Part shown: piece after piece, positions 15,652 to 25,446 of the stretch | Layout: the number at the start of each line of letters is the position of its first letter | Position numbering within the stretch: position 1 is the stretch's first letter | Assembly: GCA_963738835.1 (NCBI GenBank) | Contig: CAVTYH010000001.1 | Span: 1,426,001-1,490,000, forward strand | Direction of reading: 5' to 3' | DNA from: CAVTYH01 sp963738835 | GTDB lineage: Bacteria > Planctomycetota > Planctomycetia > Pirellulales > JADZDJ01 | Length of the DNA: 64,000 nt | Position numbers and translations under genes: made by a program | The notes under the pieces: generated by a model | Seen by the model: the letters and a program-made list of their open reading frames with translations, nothing else | The model's database searches: none | What the model was told of the DNA's origin: nothing

Positions 15652-16885
15652 TTAGCTGCCCTTGCGAGTGTCCGTTAATCGTCGATTCGCACGTTCCAAC
15701 ATGCAGTCGTCGATCAGTTTGCTCGTTTCGTCCGAAACGTTTTGTTTTGGATAATACAGAATGTACAGCTTGGGCAGTTCGAGCAAGCGCCGGACGCCGC
15801 GGTCGGTGAGATGTTCACAATTGACATACAGTTGCGCCAGTGGCTTGAGCTTCAGAAGTGTGTCGATCGACCCATCTGTAATTTGCGTTCGAGTAAGATC
15901 CAAATTGGTGAGCCGCGTCAAATTAACGAGGTGGGCCACTCCGGCATCGGTCACATTCGCACCGCTAAGAGAAAGGGACTCCAACGTCCAACAATTCGAG
16001 AAGTAAGACAATCCCGTGTCTGAAATGGGGGCATTTGGAAATCAATAAGAATTTCAAGTGCGGCAGGCCAGCCAGCACTTGCAATGTGCTATCGTCCCCA
16101 GCAGCGCCCATCTCGACCTGCTCCACCGTATTGAGCCATGACCAGTTAACCCTGCGCGCCGACGATATGAATGGGGCAACCTTCTCTGCTCCTTCGGACA
16201 TCGCAGGTTCGACCACATCGGCACGGATTGCAAGCAGGCGAACGTGCCGCAATTGCCCCAGCAACGAAAGCAGACGATTCGCGTCTTCCGAAGCAACGGG
16301 TGTGTTGACGTCGACCCAAGTAGCTCGGTGACTGAAAACCAGCTCATTGAAGACCGCAGGATATAACCGACGCAGCCAATCGGGCCCCGCATAATTAATT
16401 TGGCAATACACGCCCATCGAATTGAGCTCTTCGATAATTTGGTGTTCTTTCTGCGACCGCACATTTTCCTGTGCCCACCACGCCGGCGCAATCGCTGCAA
16501 GAGTCACTAGTACAAGCAGCTCGCGGAGCGAAAATCGCAGCCAGCGTCCACGCCGGCGTCGATGCCAAACGAGCCCAGCTGCCACTGCGGCAAGGGCCAT
16601 GATCAGGACTGCGGCGTCGGCGGCCAGCAGCCACCACGAAAACAGCAGCCTTTTGCCCCAGTCGGTGCCCCATTCAATTAGATTCTTTGTTTCCCAAAAG
16701 ACCCAGGGCCAAACCATTTGTCCGACCGAGCCGGAGCCGAGGGGCAGCACGCCTCCTTCATCGGCTCGCTCCACGTCTTCTATCGTCTCCGGCCGCCACA
16801 CCGGAGTCAACAGCAGCTTGCCGCAAATGAAAATCACCGGCATAAGCAGCAAAGCCGGTACGAGAGAGCGGCGGAATCGGGACAT
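15652..16885 (-). CDS. LRR membrane protein, copy 1, frame-broken
   Basis: Starts MSRFRRSLVPALLLMPVIFI at ATG 16885. Order of parts: N-terminal membrane helix (residues 8-26), a loop with 'MVWPWVFWETKN', second helix (WWLLAADAAVLIMALAAVAA), the 'RGRWLRFSLRELLVLVTLAA' motif with third helix (~residues 113-135), a region 'NYAGPDWLRRLYPAVFNELV', then C-terminal leucine-rich repeats ('TLESLSLSGANVTDAGVAHL', 'LTNLDLTRTQITDGSIDTLL'). The frame changes at ~16030: 'LKFLLIS' should continue as 'NAPISDTGLSYFSNC', restored by deleting one A of AAA. LRR domains of this kind bind proteins. Localisation is the inner membrane; the partner is unknown. Confidence 0.72.
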
Positions 16886-16995
16886 GCGGTCACTCTCGAA
16901 TTCGTTTCCGCCGTGTCTGTCGCGATCGTTGTAGTGAATCGTCGCTGTAATTCCCTAACGACATTCATTGAACCACGACGGCACGGCGGTCACAA
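16886..16995 (-). repeat. Conserved 5' element of the LRR genes, copy 1
   Basis: Immediately upstream of the LRR start, the plus strand reads GCGGTCACTCTCGAATTCG, and after about 50 variable bases ACGACATTCATTGAACCACG followed by ACGGCAC. The same blocks occur upstream of the LRR genes at 18238 and 53854. It probably contains the promoter and ribosome binding region (GAGAGTGACCGC before ATG on the minus strand) and was duplicated with the genes. Confidence 0.65.
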
Positions 16996-17055
16996 CGTCG
17001 GTGCGAACAAAGCGACCTATTCGGCTCTCGGTTTATACATCAGGAGCTGAGTGAA

Positions 17056-18237
17056 CTAAAAATCGTCCACGTTCTTGATGTGCTTTTGCAGCAGATCGTG
17101 AATTTCGCTGGAACGTCCGCGGCTGGCACCCGTGCTAATCTCGACTTGTTTGAGATTCGGCAATTCAAGCAAACGGCGCATGGCTGGTTGCGACACTCGT
17201 GTATCACGGATCGACAGATTTTCGAGCGATTTCATTTGCACCAGCGAGTCCATCACGTCATCGGTGATCGCGGTGGCCGACAAATCGAGCTGCCGCAGCC
17301 GTTTCAGGCCGACCAATTGCGCGACGCCCGCATCGGTAATGTTCGTATCATCTATGACGAGCGTTTCCAACGCGGCGTATTTGCCGATCGATGCCAGGCC
17401 GGCATCGGAAAAGCCGTGGTTGTTATATCCACTGATTTCCAGGTACATAAGCGACGGCAGCGACTGCAGTTGCCCCAGCGTCTCGTCCTCCAATGGCGTG
17501 GCGCCTAATTTGAGCTGCCGAACTTTGGCGAACGCCAAGGGATCAGTCACCCGCAGCCGAGAGAAACTGCTCACCCACACATTGCACAGGTAAGGCATTT
17601 CCCGCAATGCTGCCTCCAAGTCGGGCATAATCGGGCGGACCTTTGATCATCACATCGATTGTGTCGGCGCGCTGAAAGATGATCAATTGATCCTCGGGCC
17701 ATAATCGCCGCAGCCACTCCGGACCATCGTATGCGGGCAGCGAGAGCACGATTTGTTTTTTCGCCAGTCGCTCTCGAAACGCTTGTTCTCGTTTCCACCC
17801 GTCATACTCTCTGGCCAGCCAGCCAAACGTAATGCCAGCCACGGCGACGAGGATGAGCAGTGTGCGCAGCGAAAATCGTAGACTGATTTCTCCGCGCCAA
17901 TTCCAGCGGAGGAATCCGACAATTGCGCCAGCGCTAACAGCAGAATGGCAATGTCGGCGGTGAGAATCGACCAGGAAAAGTACACCCTGACAAATTGTCG
18001 GACCTGGGTAGAGATGGACGGCAGGGCATCGATTGTGCGGTCAAATACCCACGGCCAGCCGCGAGAGTACGCCTGAGCACCGTACAACCAACGATCGTTG
18101 AGCAACTGTTCATCCACCGCCAAAATGCCCTCTGAGTCGTGGCTCGACTTCACTTGCGTCAGCAGCAGCTTGCCGCAGACGAAAATCACCGGCAGCAGCA
18201 GCAAAGTCGGCACGAGATAGCAGCGGAAGCAGGACAT
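17056..18237 (-). CDS. LRR membrane protein, copy 2, frame-broken twice
   Basis: Starts MSCFRCYLVPTLLLLPVIFV at ATG 18237. After two N-terminal helices the frame changes near 17930, where 'IVGFLRWNW' and 'EISLRFSLRTLLILVAVAGI' continue in another frame. It changes again near 17625, leading into 'MPDLEAALREMPYLCNVWVS' and the leucine-rich repeats ('LETLVIDDTNITDAGVAQLV', 'LRQLDLSATAITDDVMDSLV', 'LENLSIRDTRVSQPAMRRLL'). The middle section contains 'YDGPEWLRRLWPEDQLIIFQ', matching 'GPDWLRRL' of copy 1. The stop is at 17056. Same predicted topology as copy 1. Whether it is functional depends on whether the indels are real. Confidence 0.7.
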
Positions 18238-18350
18238 GCGGTCACTCTCGAACTGGTTTTGTCGTGTCCGTCGTGTCGTTGTGGTGAATCATGGCCGTGA
18301 TTACCGAACGACATTCATTGAACCACGACGGCACAATGGGCACAACGCGA
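18238..18350 (-). repeat. Conserved 5' element of the LRR genes, copy 2
   Basis: Carries GCGGTCACTCTCGAACTGGT next to the start codon, then CGTGTCCGTCGTGTCG and ACGACATTCATTGAACCACG, with GGGCACAACG at the far end. Identity with the element at 53854 is high in the first 20 bases and in the TTGAACCACGACGGCAC block. The middle is made of short ACGAC/GTCGT-type units. Confidence 0.65.
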
Positions 18351-18370
18351 GCGGCGCGGGAAACAATTAG

Positions 18371-18462
18371 CCCCGGGTGAAAACACCCGGGGTAAACCGT
18401 CTTCACTCCAAGCCGATTGATCAATTCCATCCGCATTGCCCCCGGTGTAATCACCCCGGGGC
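18371..18462. repeat. Pair of REP-like GC hairpins
   Basis: Two palindromes of one family in opposite orientation. CCCCGGGTG (18371-18379) pairs with CACCCGGGG (18384-18392) around AAAA, and GCCCCCGGTG (18438-18447) pairs with CACCCCGGGGC (18452-18462). Both are bordered by TTAGC or GCTAA-like ends. They lie between the third-last LRR gene's 5' element and the moaA stop and could act as a 3' stabiliser for moaA. They look like planctomycete REP elements. Confidence 0.65.
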
Positions 18463-18488
18463 TAAATATCGGGCCGGCCAGGCGGAAT

Positions 18489-19473
18489 TCACCCGCCGAT
18501 TTGGTACATCGCGCTGGGGACGGATGAACTCGGGCGTGTCGATGCCGTGACCGGGTTTTTTGGCGGCGACGCAGGCTGTGATGAGCGAGGCCAATTCTTC
18601 GTCGGTTCCGCCGCCGCGCAGCAATGCGCGGGCGTCCCATTCGACGGTGGAAAACAGGCAGTTGCGAATTTGACCTTCGGCGGTCAGACGCAAGCGATTG
18701 CACGCGCCGCAGAAGGGCTGCGTGACCGGGTTGATAAAACCGACGCGGCCGCCGCCGTCGGCATATTCGAAATCGGTCGCCGGCTGGCTGGGGTCTTCGA
18801 CCGGTAGCGCCGCGAGCGTGCCGACTTCGCGATCGATGATCGACCGCACTTCGTCGCCGCTGAGGACCTGATCGTGATCCCAATGCTGGTCGGCATCCAG
18901 CGGCATATATTCGATGAACCGCAGTTCCAGCCGCTGTTTCCGCGCGAACGCGGCCAGCGGGACGATTTCGTCTTCGGTGATGCCGCGAATGGAAACCGCA
19001 TTCAGGCGAATTTTGCAAAAGCCGGCTTGCTGCGCGGCAAAGATGCCGTCGAAGACGCGCTGCAACCCGGTGCGGCGAGAAATTTTTTCAAACGTGGCTT
19101 CCGACATCGCATCGAGGCTGACATTCAAGCGGTGCAGGCCGGCCGACCGGAGCCCCGCAGCCTGTTCGGCCAACAAAATGCCGTTGGTCGTGAGCGCCAC
19201 TTCGCGGATGCCCGGCACCTCGACCAGCAGTTTGACCAGCGTCGGCACGTCTTGCCGCACCAGCGGCTCGCCGCCGGTCAGCCGTAGCTTATCGATGCCC
19301 AACCGCGCCGCCACTTCGACAAAGCGAACAATCTCTTCAAACGAGAGCAACTCGTGCCGCGGCTTGAACTGCACATTTTCGGCCGGCATGCAATAAAAGC
19401 AGCGGATATTGCAGCGATCGGTCACGCTGATCCGCAAGCTGTTATGGACACGGCCGAAGGAGTCGAGAAGCAT
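18489..19473 (-). CDS. moaA: GTP 3',8-cyclase MoaA
   Basis: Radical-SAM enzyme of molybdenum-cofactor synthesis that converts GTP to 3',8-cyclo-GTP. The first 4Fe-4S site is 'CNIRCFYC' (residues 22-29), SAM-binding 'GGEP' follows 'DKLRLT', and the second cluster motif is 'FCGACNRLRLTAEGQIRNCL' at the C-terminal side. As written the frame runs past its proper end to 18451. Removing one C of CCCC at about 18514-18517 gives R-P-S-A-M-Y-Q-I-G-G and a stop at 18489-18491, restoring the conserved C-terminal Gly-Gly that MoaA needs. Start ATG at 19473. No other mo-cofactor gene is in the window. Confidence 0.92.
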
Positions 19474-19640
19474 TGGAGAAGAGGAGTCAGGGATTGGGGT
19501 CAGGAGTCAGTACATCGCGCGACGGTATCGGTCGGGAGTCAGAATTCGGAAGTCAAAAACAAATGGCGGGCTGAATGCATTATAACCGAGCGTCGTCATC
19601 GTTTGGCAATACAGCGAAATGGCCACAACAACCGGATCGC

Positions 19641-19680
19641 AAAAAAGGGCGGCGCTTCGCATTTCTGTGAAGCGCCGCCC
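19641..19680 (-). terminator. Intrinsic terminator of amt1
   Basis: On the minus strand, GGGCGGCGCTTC pairs with GAAGCGCCGCCC (12-bp perfect stem, 10-base loop), followed by TTTTTT (complement of 19641-19646). It lies 44 bp beyond the stop of the first ammonium-transporter gene. Confidence 0.9.
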
Positions 19681-19723
19681 GGGTGAGCCGCTTCGGACGT
19701 ACGTCTCGGCGGCCGATTGCTTT

Positions 19724-21214
19724 TCACGTCGTCCGTGAATCGGTGACCATCTGGAATCCGTAATAGCATTCATTGCCATGTTCACCGGCGTCCAGGCCTT
19801 CGTGCTCTTCGGCCGCGCTGACACGGATGCCGATGGTGAGCTTCAGAATGACCCAGGCCACCAATGCCACGACAAAAACGTAGGCTGCGGTGGCGCACAC
19901 ACCCCAGAGCTGCGTAATGAGCTGGTCGGGTGTTCCGCCATTGGTCAACCAGCCGGGCTTGGCGCTGGCATTGCCGGAGCGTCCAATGCGATCGGCTGTG
20001 GCAAACAATCCGACGCACAGCGTGCCGAACACGCCGTTGAGCAAGTGGACGCTGGTGGCGCCGACCGGGTCGTCGATCTTTAGCCGATCGAACATCAGCA
20101 CTCCTAACACAACCAGCACGCCGGCAACAGCGCCGATCACGATCGAGATGCCGGCCGACACAAACGCACAAGGCGCGGTGATTGCGACCAGGCCCGCCAG
20201 GCAACCATTGAGCGTCATTCCCAAATCTGGCTTACCCAATAACAACCAGGCCGTCAACGTGGCGGTCAGTGTGCCGGCTGCTGCGGCCAAATTGGTGGTG
20301 ACAGCAATCTCGGCGATCGCGCCAGGATCAGCCGCCATGGTGCTGCCAGGATTGAAACCGAACCAGCCAAACCACAGCACAAAGCAGCCAATCGTGGCCA
20401 GCGCCAGATTGTGGCCCGGGATGGCATTCACTTTTCCCCCGGGTCCATATTTTCCGATGCGCGGGCCTAACACCAAAATACCAGCCAGTGCAGCCCAGCC
20501 ACCGATGGAGTGAACTTGCGTGGACCCGGCGAAATCGAGGAAGCCTTTTTGCGATAACCAGCCGCCGCCCCAAATCCAGTGGCCGACCACCGGATAAATA
20601 GCCATCGCCATGATGAAGCTGAAGAGAATGAACGAGTGATACTTGATCCGCTCGGCCACCGCACCCGAAACAATGGTCGCGGCGGTTCCGGCAAACACGA
20701 GTTGGAAGAAGAATTTTGCCCACAGCGGCACGCCGGTCCAGCTAATGGCCGAATAGTCTCCCTGGTAATTCGCCTCGCCCACTGCGGGACTATTGTCGGC
20801 GCCGCCGACGGCAACCAAACCCTCGGTGCCAATCAATCCTTTTTCACCGAGCGGTCCGGTGCCATTGCCAAACATCAATCCCCAACCGATGAGCCAAAAG
20901 CCGATGGTTGTCACCGCGAAGACCACGAAGTTTTTCGACAAAATATTGACCGCATTCTTTGCCCGACAAAAGCCCGACTCGACGCAAGCAAATCCCAGGT
21001 TCATGAAGAACACGAGCATGGCCGTGATGAGCACCCAAACCGTATCGGCCATCACCTTGAGATCGCCCACTGTCAGCGGCGCGGAAGCAGCGGCGGGAGC
21101 CGCAGCAGGTTGGTCGCCGCCGGCCGCCGGCTGAGCCCAAGCAGCACTCGAAAAACAACAAACCACCGAGGCAATTACCGTCGCCCATGCTAGATTCCGC
21201 CTGAATCTATACAT
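19724..21214 (-). CDS. amt: Ammonium transporter, copy 1
   Basis: Amt/Rh-family channel for NH4+/NH3 in the inner membrane. The start MYRFRRNLAWATVIASVVCC at ATG 21214 is chosen because GGGAGGA lies 8 bases upstream; ATG 21220 sits too close to it. A cleavable signal ('SSAAWAQ') and an alanine-rich linker precede about 11 helices. Family signatures: 'FFMNLGFACVESGFCRAKNA', 'DFAGSTQVHSIGGWAALAGI', 'FGWFGFNPGS', and the pore-type histidines in 'DPVGATSVHLLNGVFGTLCV'. The C-terminal tail 'EEHEGLDAGEHGNECYYGF' fits the GlnK-sensing end. No glnK gene is adjacent. No -24/-12 promoter was found upstream, unlike the other two copies. Confidence 0.95.
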   Translation of the reverse strand: MYRFRRNLAWATVIASVVCCFSSAAWAQPAAGGDQPAAAPAAASAPLTVGDLKVMADTVWVLITAMLVFFMNLGFACVESGFCRAKNAVNILSKNFVVFAVTTIGFWLIGWGLMFGNGTGPLGEKGLIGTEGLVAVGGADNSPAVGEANYQGDYSAISWTGVPLWAKFFFQLVFAGTAATIVSGAVAERIKYHSFILFSFIMAMAIYPVVGHWIWGGGWLSQKGFLDFAGSTQVHSIGGWAALAGILVLGPRIGKYGPGGKVNAIPGHNLALATIGCFVLWFGWFGFNPGSTMAADPGAIAEIAVTTNLAAAAGTLTATLTAWLLLGKPDLGMTLNGCLAGLVAITAPCAFVSAGISIVIGAVAGVLVVLGVLMFDRLKIDDPVGATSVHLLNGVFGTLCVGLFATADRIGRSGNASAKPGWLTNGGTPDQLITQLWGVCATAAYVFVVALVAWVILKLTIGIRVSAAEEHEGLDAGEHGNECYYGFQMVTDSRTT

Positions 21215-21357
21215 CGTCATTCCTCCCATAGGTAAGATGTGGGTGCGTTCCCCCGAACGCAATTGCGAGAGTTATACACGCCTTTCGGGCTTTGCAACAG
21301 CGCGAAAGCGAGCGCCACGCCGGTCACCCAGGAGCCAGTCACCCTGCCGATTTGTGT

Positions 21358-22954
21358 TCACAGAAAGAACACAGTCATCAGCACCAAGAGCGGCAGCAGA
21401 ATGGTACAGCTGTAAAGCATGTAGCCGAAGAAGCTCGGCATCTTTACGCCCCACGATTCGGCAATCGATTTAACCATAAAATTCGGCCCGTTGCCGATGT
21501 AGGTCATCGCCCCCATGAAAACGGAACCCAAGCTAATCGCTGCGAGCAAATCTTCGCGGATGTAATGGCCGCTTTCCAGCGCCAAAATGCCATTGCCCGG
21601 CGCATGGGTCAGGGCATTGGCAGATTCGAAAAACACCAGATACGTTGGCGCGTTGTCGAGGAACGACGATAACGTGCCGCTGGCCCAAAAGAATTTGTGG
21701 GGACTGTCTAATCCGAGCTTGGCTCCGTCGGCGTTTAAGATTTGCAGTGCCGGCTGCATGCAGATGAAAATGCCAAAAAACAGCACGGCCACTTCGATGA
21801 TGGCGCCGTAGTTGAAGTTGTTCATCTTCCGAGTGTGCCGCGAACCCAGGAGCAGCGAAAGCGCCACCAGCGCCAACAGCACCATCTCGCGAAAGAACAG
21901 CCACGGATGCCAATCGGTGCCGGGCAACGATTTGCTGGGGTCCAAAAACGCCACAGCCAACACGACGCCCGCCAGCAACGTCACGTTCAGGCCGAGCCCT
22001 GCGAATCGCAAACGGTGAACCCGGGCTTCTTCTCGCAGCACATCGCGAGCCGCTTCCCGCGGCCAAAAATAGAAGCGATCCCACACAAAGTAAATTGCCA
22101 ACAAGCGCGCAATTGACGAACAACCATTCGCGCCACAAATTCAGCGTCCACAAAAACGGCACGCCTCGCAGGTAGCCCAAAAACAGCGGCGGATCGCCCA
22201 GTGGCAACAAACACCCGCCGCAATTGCAAACGATGAAGATAAACATCACAACCGTGTGGGCCACATGCTTTCGCTCGCGGTTGGTTTCCAGCAGCGGACG
22301 AATCAGCACCATCGCCGCGCCGGTCGTGCCGATGAAGCTGGCCAGCACCCCGCCAATGGCCAAAAACGCCGTATTCGTCAAAGCATGAGCCGGGAGATCG
22401 CCCTCGATCCGAATTCCGCCGCTGATGGTGTACAGACTCAGCAGCAAGATGATGAATGGCGCATATTCGTTGAGCATGGCGTTGGACAGTAGATCAACAA
22501 CCGTACCGACATGGATGCTCTGGCCCTCGGGTAATTCCGAAATGTGATGTGCGGGAAAATGGCCGACAATCGGATGCGGATGCGCCAGTGCAAAGTACAA
22601 CACCGTAATGGTTGCTAGGCCAGCCGCGACATAGAACTTGTGCAAATTGTTTTCCCACCAATGCTGCATTCGGCCAATCAGCGGAAGTGAAGCAATGGCA
22701 GCCAGCATCAAAATGAACGGCACAACCGTCAGCAAGTGGGGCGGCTCGGGCAGCTCTTCCGCGTGGGTCGGGTTATTGCCTTCCGCGACGATCAAGCCTG
22801 TGGCGTGCTGCGGCCAGCCGACGGCGGCAGAAATGAGATAACCGACGATGACGATGCCAATGGCGACGATGAGCCAGCGCGATTCCGCAGTGAGCAGCGA
22901 AGCCTCGGCTGCGGATGGCGCTGCTGGATGTCGAAGATGCTTTTCGTCAGTCAT
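21358..22954 (-). CDS. Sodium:proton antiporter, NhaD/ArsB-like, frame-broken
   Basis: Ion-transporter superfamily membrane protein with about a dozen helices. The start is ATG 22954. The first part includes 'LLSNAMLNEYAPFIILLLSL', 'GGIRIEGDLPAHALTNTAFL' and 'ASFIGTTGAAMVLIRPLLE', typical of NhaD-like antiporters. Near 22097 'EWLFVNCAL' must continue in another frame as 'LAIYFVWDRFYFWPREAARD', then 'GTLSSFLDNAPTYLVFFESA' and 'GSVFMGAMTYIGNGPNFMVK', ending at 21358. One base is extra or missing around 22097. Likely Na+ extrusion in exchange for H+; arsenite cannot be fully excluded, but no ars genes are nearby. Confidence 0.8.
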
Positions 22955-23029
22955 TTTGAATCAGGATGCCTTATTCAAATCCTTTGAATGCAGACCAGAT
23001 TTTGCCGAGGGCTAGATTGCGATCTCCGC

Positions 23030-25083
23030 TCAGCCAATGAACACCTGCGGTCGCTTTTTTCGGTCGGGTTCGGCTTTGCGAATTAGTTCGCGCACCATCC
23101 AGGGCACATTGCCTTCGCCAAACAGCAAAAAGCTGACGCTGGCCGCCATCGGGTTTTCGTCCGACCAGCCGAAATGGACTTCCGGCGGCTTGCCGAAGCG
23201 GGAAAGCTCCAGCGCGATGCTGGCAATGACATGGGCGATCGAAACACAGCGCCTCACGCCAATGACAAAGCGTCCTTCGCTTTCGCGGATTTCCATCAGC
23301 GGCATTTGCTGAAATTCGCTGGGGTCGCCCACTTCGGCTTCGATAAACACAATGGGCACTTCTTCGGCGATCCGATGCCGCTTGCGAATTGCTCCTCTTT
23401 TTCCTCCAAATCGCGGGTACCCGGCCGGTGCGGCACCAACACCGGAAATTCCAGGTGCTTCAGGCTGTCCCACATAAAACGCGATTCGATGTTGTTGAAC
23501 TCGAAGCCCTGAAACCGCAATTCGGTGCTGCGCCGCAGCCGCGAGTAAAACGAAAGCACGAGGATTGCGACGATGAAGCAACTGGCGATTTTGATGCCGT
23601 CGGGCCGCTCGATCATGTTGGCCGCCGTGGTGTAGAAGAACACCGCGGTAATCACCACAAAACGCCACGGCACGCGCCACGCTCCGGTAGCTTCGCTGGC
23701 GCGGTAACGATCGATCACCGTGGCCACGCATGCACTGGAAATCAGCACCAGCACGCCCGTGGCGTACGCACCGCCTTGGGCTTTCACATCGGCATTAAAC
23801 ACCCACGTGACGAACAAATTGATGGCGGTGAAGATCAACACCAGCGGCCGCACAGCGCGGGCCCAATCGGGCGCCATGCCGTAACGGGGCAGATATTGCG
23901 GCACCAAATTCAACAGGCCGGCCATGGCGCTGGCGCCGGCGAAGCTCAGAATGATGACGGTTGAAAGGTCGTAAATCGTGCCGAAGGTTTCGCCAAACAA
24001 GGGACTGATCGGATGCTCGCCTTGGCCGTGGGCGAGAAAAGCGATCGCGCGATCGCGGGCCAATCCCTCATCGCCAAGTTGATCGGGTTCGATGAGCGTG
24101 GCGGTCACCAGCGACGATGCCAAGAGCATAACCGACATGATGAGAGCCGCGGTAAGCAGCAGCTTGCGTGTGTTTTTAATGCGGCCAAGCGGATGCTGTG
24201 GATCGTCGTCGTCGTTGCCGCGAATCAGCGGCATCACGGCCACGCCGGTTTCGAAGCCGCTGAGGCCTAGCGCCAGCTTCGGAAAGATCAGCAAACAAAT
24301 CGCCGCGATCGAGCCGATGCCCGTGCCGGTAATTAAAGATGGTACGTGATGGATGTGCCAGTTGCCATGCACAATATCGAGCGCCCAATTTTCCAGTTTG
24401 GTCGGATACTCGAGTAAAACCACCAATCCCGTGCCGATCACGATTACGTTCAGAAACAAATACGCGCCAACAATAACGACCGCCAGGCCGATGACTTCCT
24501 TGAAGCCGCGCATGAAACTCGCGCCCAGCATGACCAGTAAAAACATGGTGACAAACAATTGTTGCCGGTCGTCCCCCACGGCATGCACAAAGTTGGGCAT
24601 GTGAGCCCAAAACGGATTGTGGATGAGATGCACCGCGGCATCGGCTGCGCTCAGCGTTTTGGTGATGACGAAATCGGTGGCGGCGAAACCCAACAGAATC
24701 AACACCAGCGTTTTGCCTTTCCAGCCGTGAACCAGGTGCTCCAGCATGGCGATTGAACCCTGCCCGTGCGGCGATTGACCGGCGACGTGCGAATAAACCG
24801 GCACCGCGCCGAACAGCGTGAGCAGCACCAGCACCACCGTGGCCAGCGGTGCGAGAATACCGGCGGCTTCAAAGGCAATGGAAGGCTGATAACCCAGCGT
24901 GCTGAAATAATCGACCCCGGTGAGGCACATCACCCAAAACCACGGGCTTTGGTGCCAGACGTGCGAGTCGCCCGGGTGTGGACCGAGCCTCCGCAAATCA
25001 ATGCTCGATTCCGTCAGGGCGGGATTGAGGCGCTGCGCAGCAGTGTTTTGCTGCTCCGCGGAATCTCGCGTGACGGGGTCCAT
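23030..25083 (-). CDS. APC-superfamily permease, frame-broken (possible K+ uptake)
   Basis: Large permease starting MDPVTRDSAEQQNTAAQRLN at ATG 25083, with about 12 helices. 'GVDYFSTLGYQPSIAFEAAG' near residue 56 and 'GLSGFETGVAVMPLIRGNDD' are typical of a planctomycete/actinobacterial APC group distantly like the K+ importer KimA. The soluble C-terminal domain begins near residue 520 ('LRFQGFEFNNIESRFMWDSL'). At ~23386 the frame changes: 'DLEEKEE' continues as 'AIRKRHRIAEEVPIVFIEAE' and ends at 'DRKKRPQVFIG' (23030). The substrate is unproven. The company of amt, NhaD-like and Kdp-like regulators points to a monovalent cation, as inference. Confidence 0.75.
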
Positions 25084-25228
25084 GCAAGCGCTTCTGTGAA
25101 TTGAGGGCCGAGGTTGGCGAAATCAGAGCGTTTGGAAGTCGGCAGCGAGATTGTAACACAGCCGAAGCAAACGTGCATCGAGACATCAACTGAATTGGCA
25201 GAAAATCAATCAGAAAAGCAATCTCACC

Positions 25229-25415
25229 AAACACCCCGACTTGGGCAGAGCTGTTTCCAGCCGCCCAAGTCGTTGGGGTGTCAACTGGCCAGGCGGAGAC
25301 CAGCCAACGTTTCTTGGATATGAAATCCGACGGATTCGGGTTCCCGAGCGGTCAGAGCGCGAATCCGCGAAGGGTTGAGAAAAGCGCCTCGCTCCGGCGA
25401 TGCCGGAGCGAGGCG
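25229..25415 (-). repeat. Duplicated 3' element of amt2 with two hairpins
   Basis: A ~187-bp element nearly identical to 30059-30243; the first ~85 bases appear the same. Minus-strand transcripts from amt2 enter it 32 bp after the stop. Adjacent to the gene is the hairpin CGCCTCGCTCCGGC (25385-25398) with GCCGGAGCGAGGCG (25402-25415), followed on the minus strand by CTTTTCTC, a probable terminator. At the far end, ACACCCC/GACTTGGGC (25231-25246) pairs with GCCCAAGTC/GGGGTGT (25263-25281), a second large hairpin. Confidence 0.85.
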
Positions 25416-25446
25416 ATTAGAAATCCAATTACAGTAAAGCCAGCGA

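Noticed and set aside
18242..19018. 258-codon minus-strand frame overlapping moaA
   Set aside because: Arg-rich shadow of the MoaA coding frame.
21215..21357. Search for a -24/-12 promoter before amt1
   Set aside because: No GG-N10-GC with TTGC in this segment.
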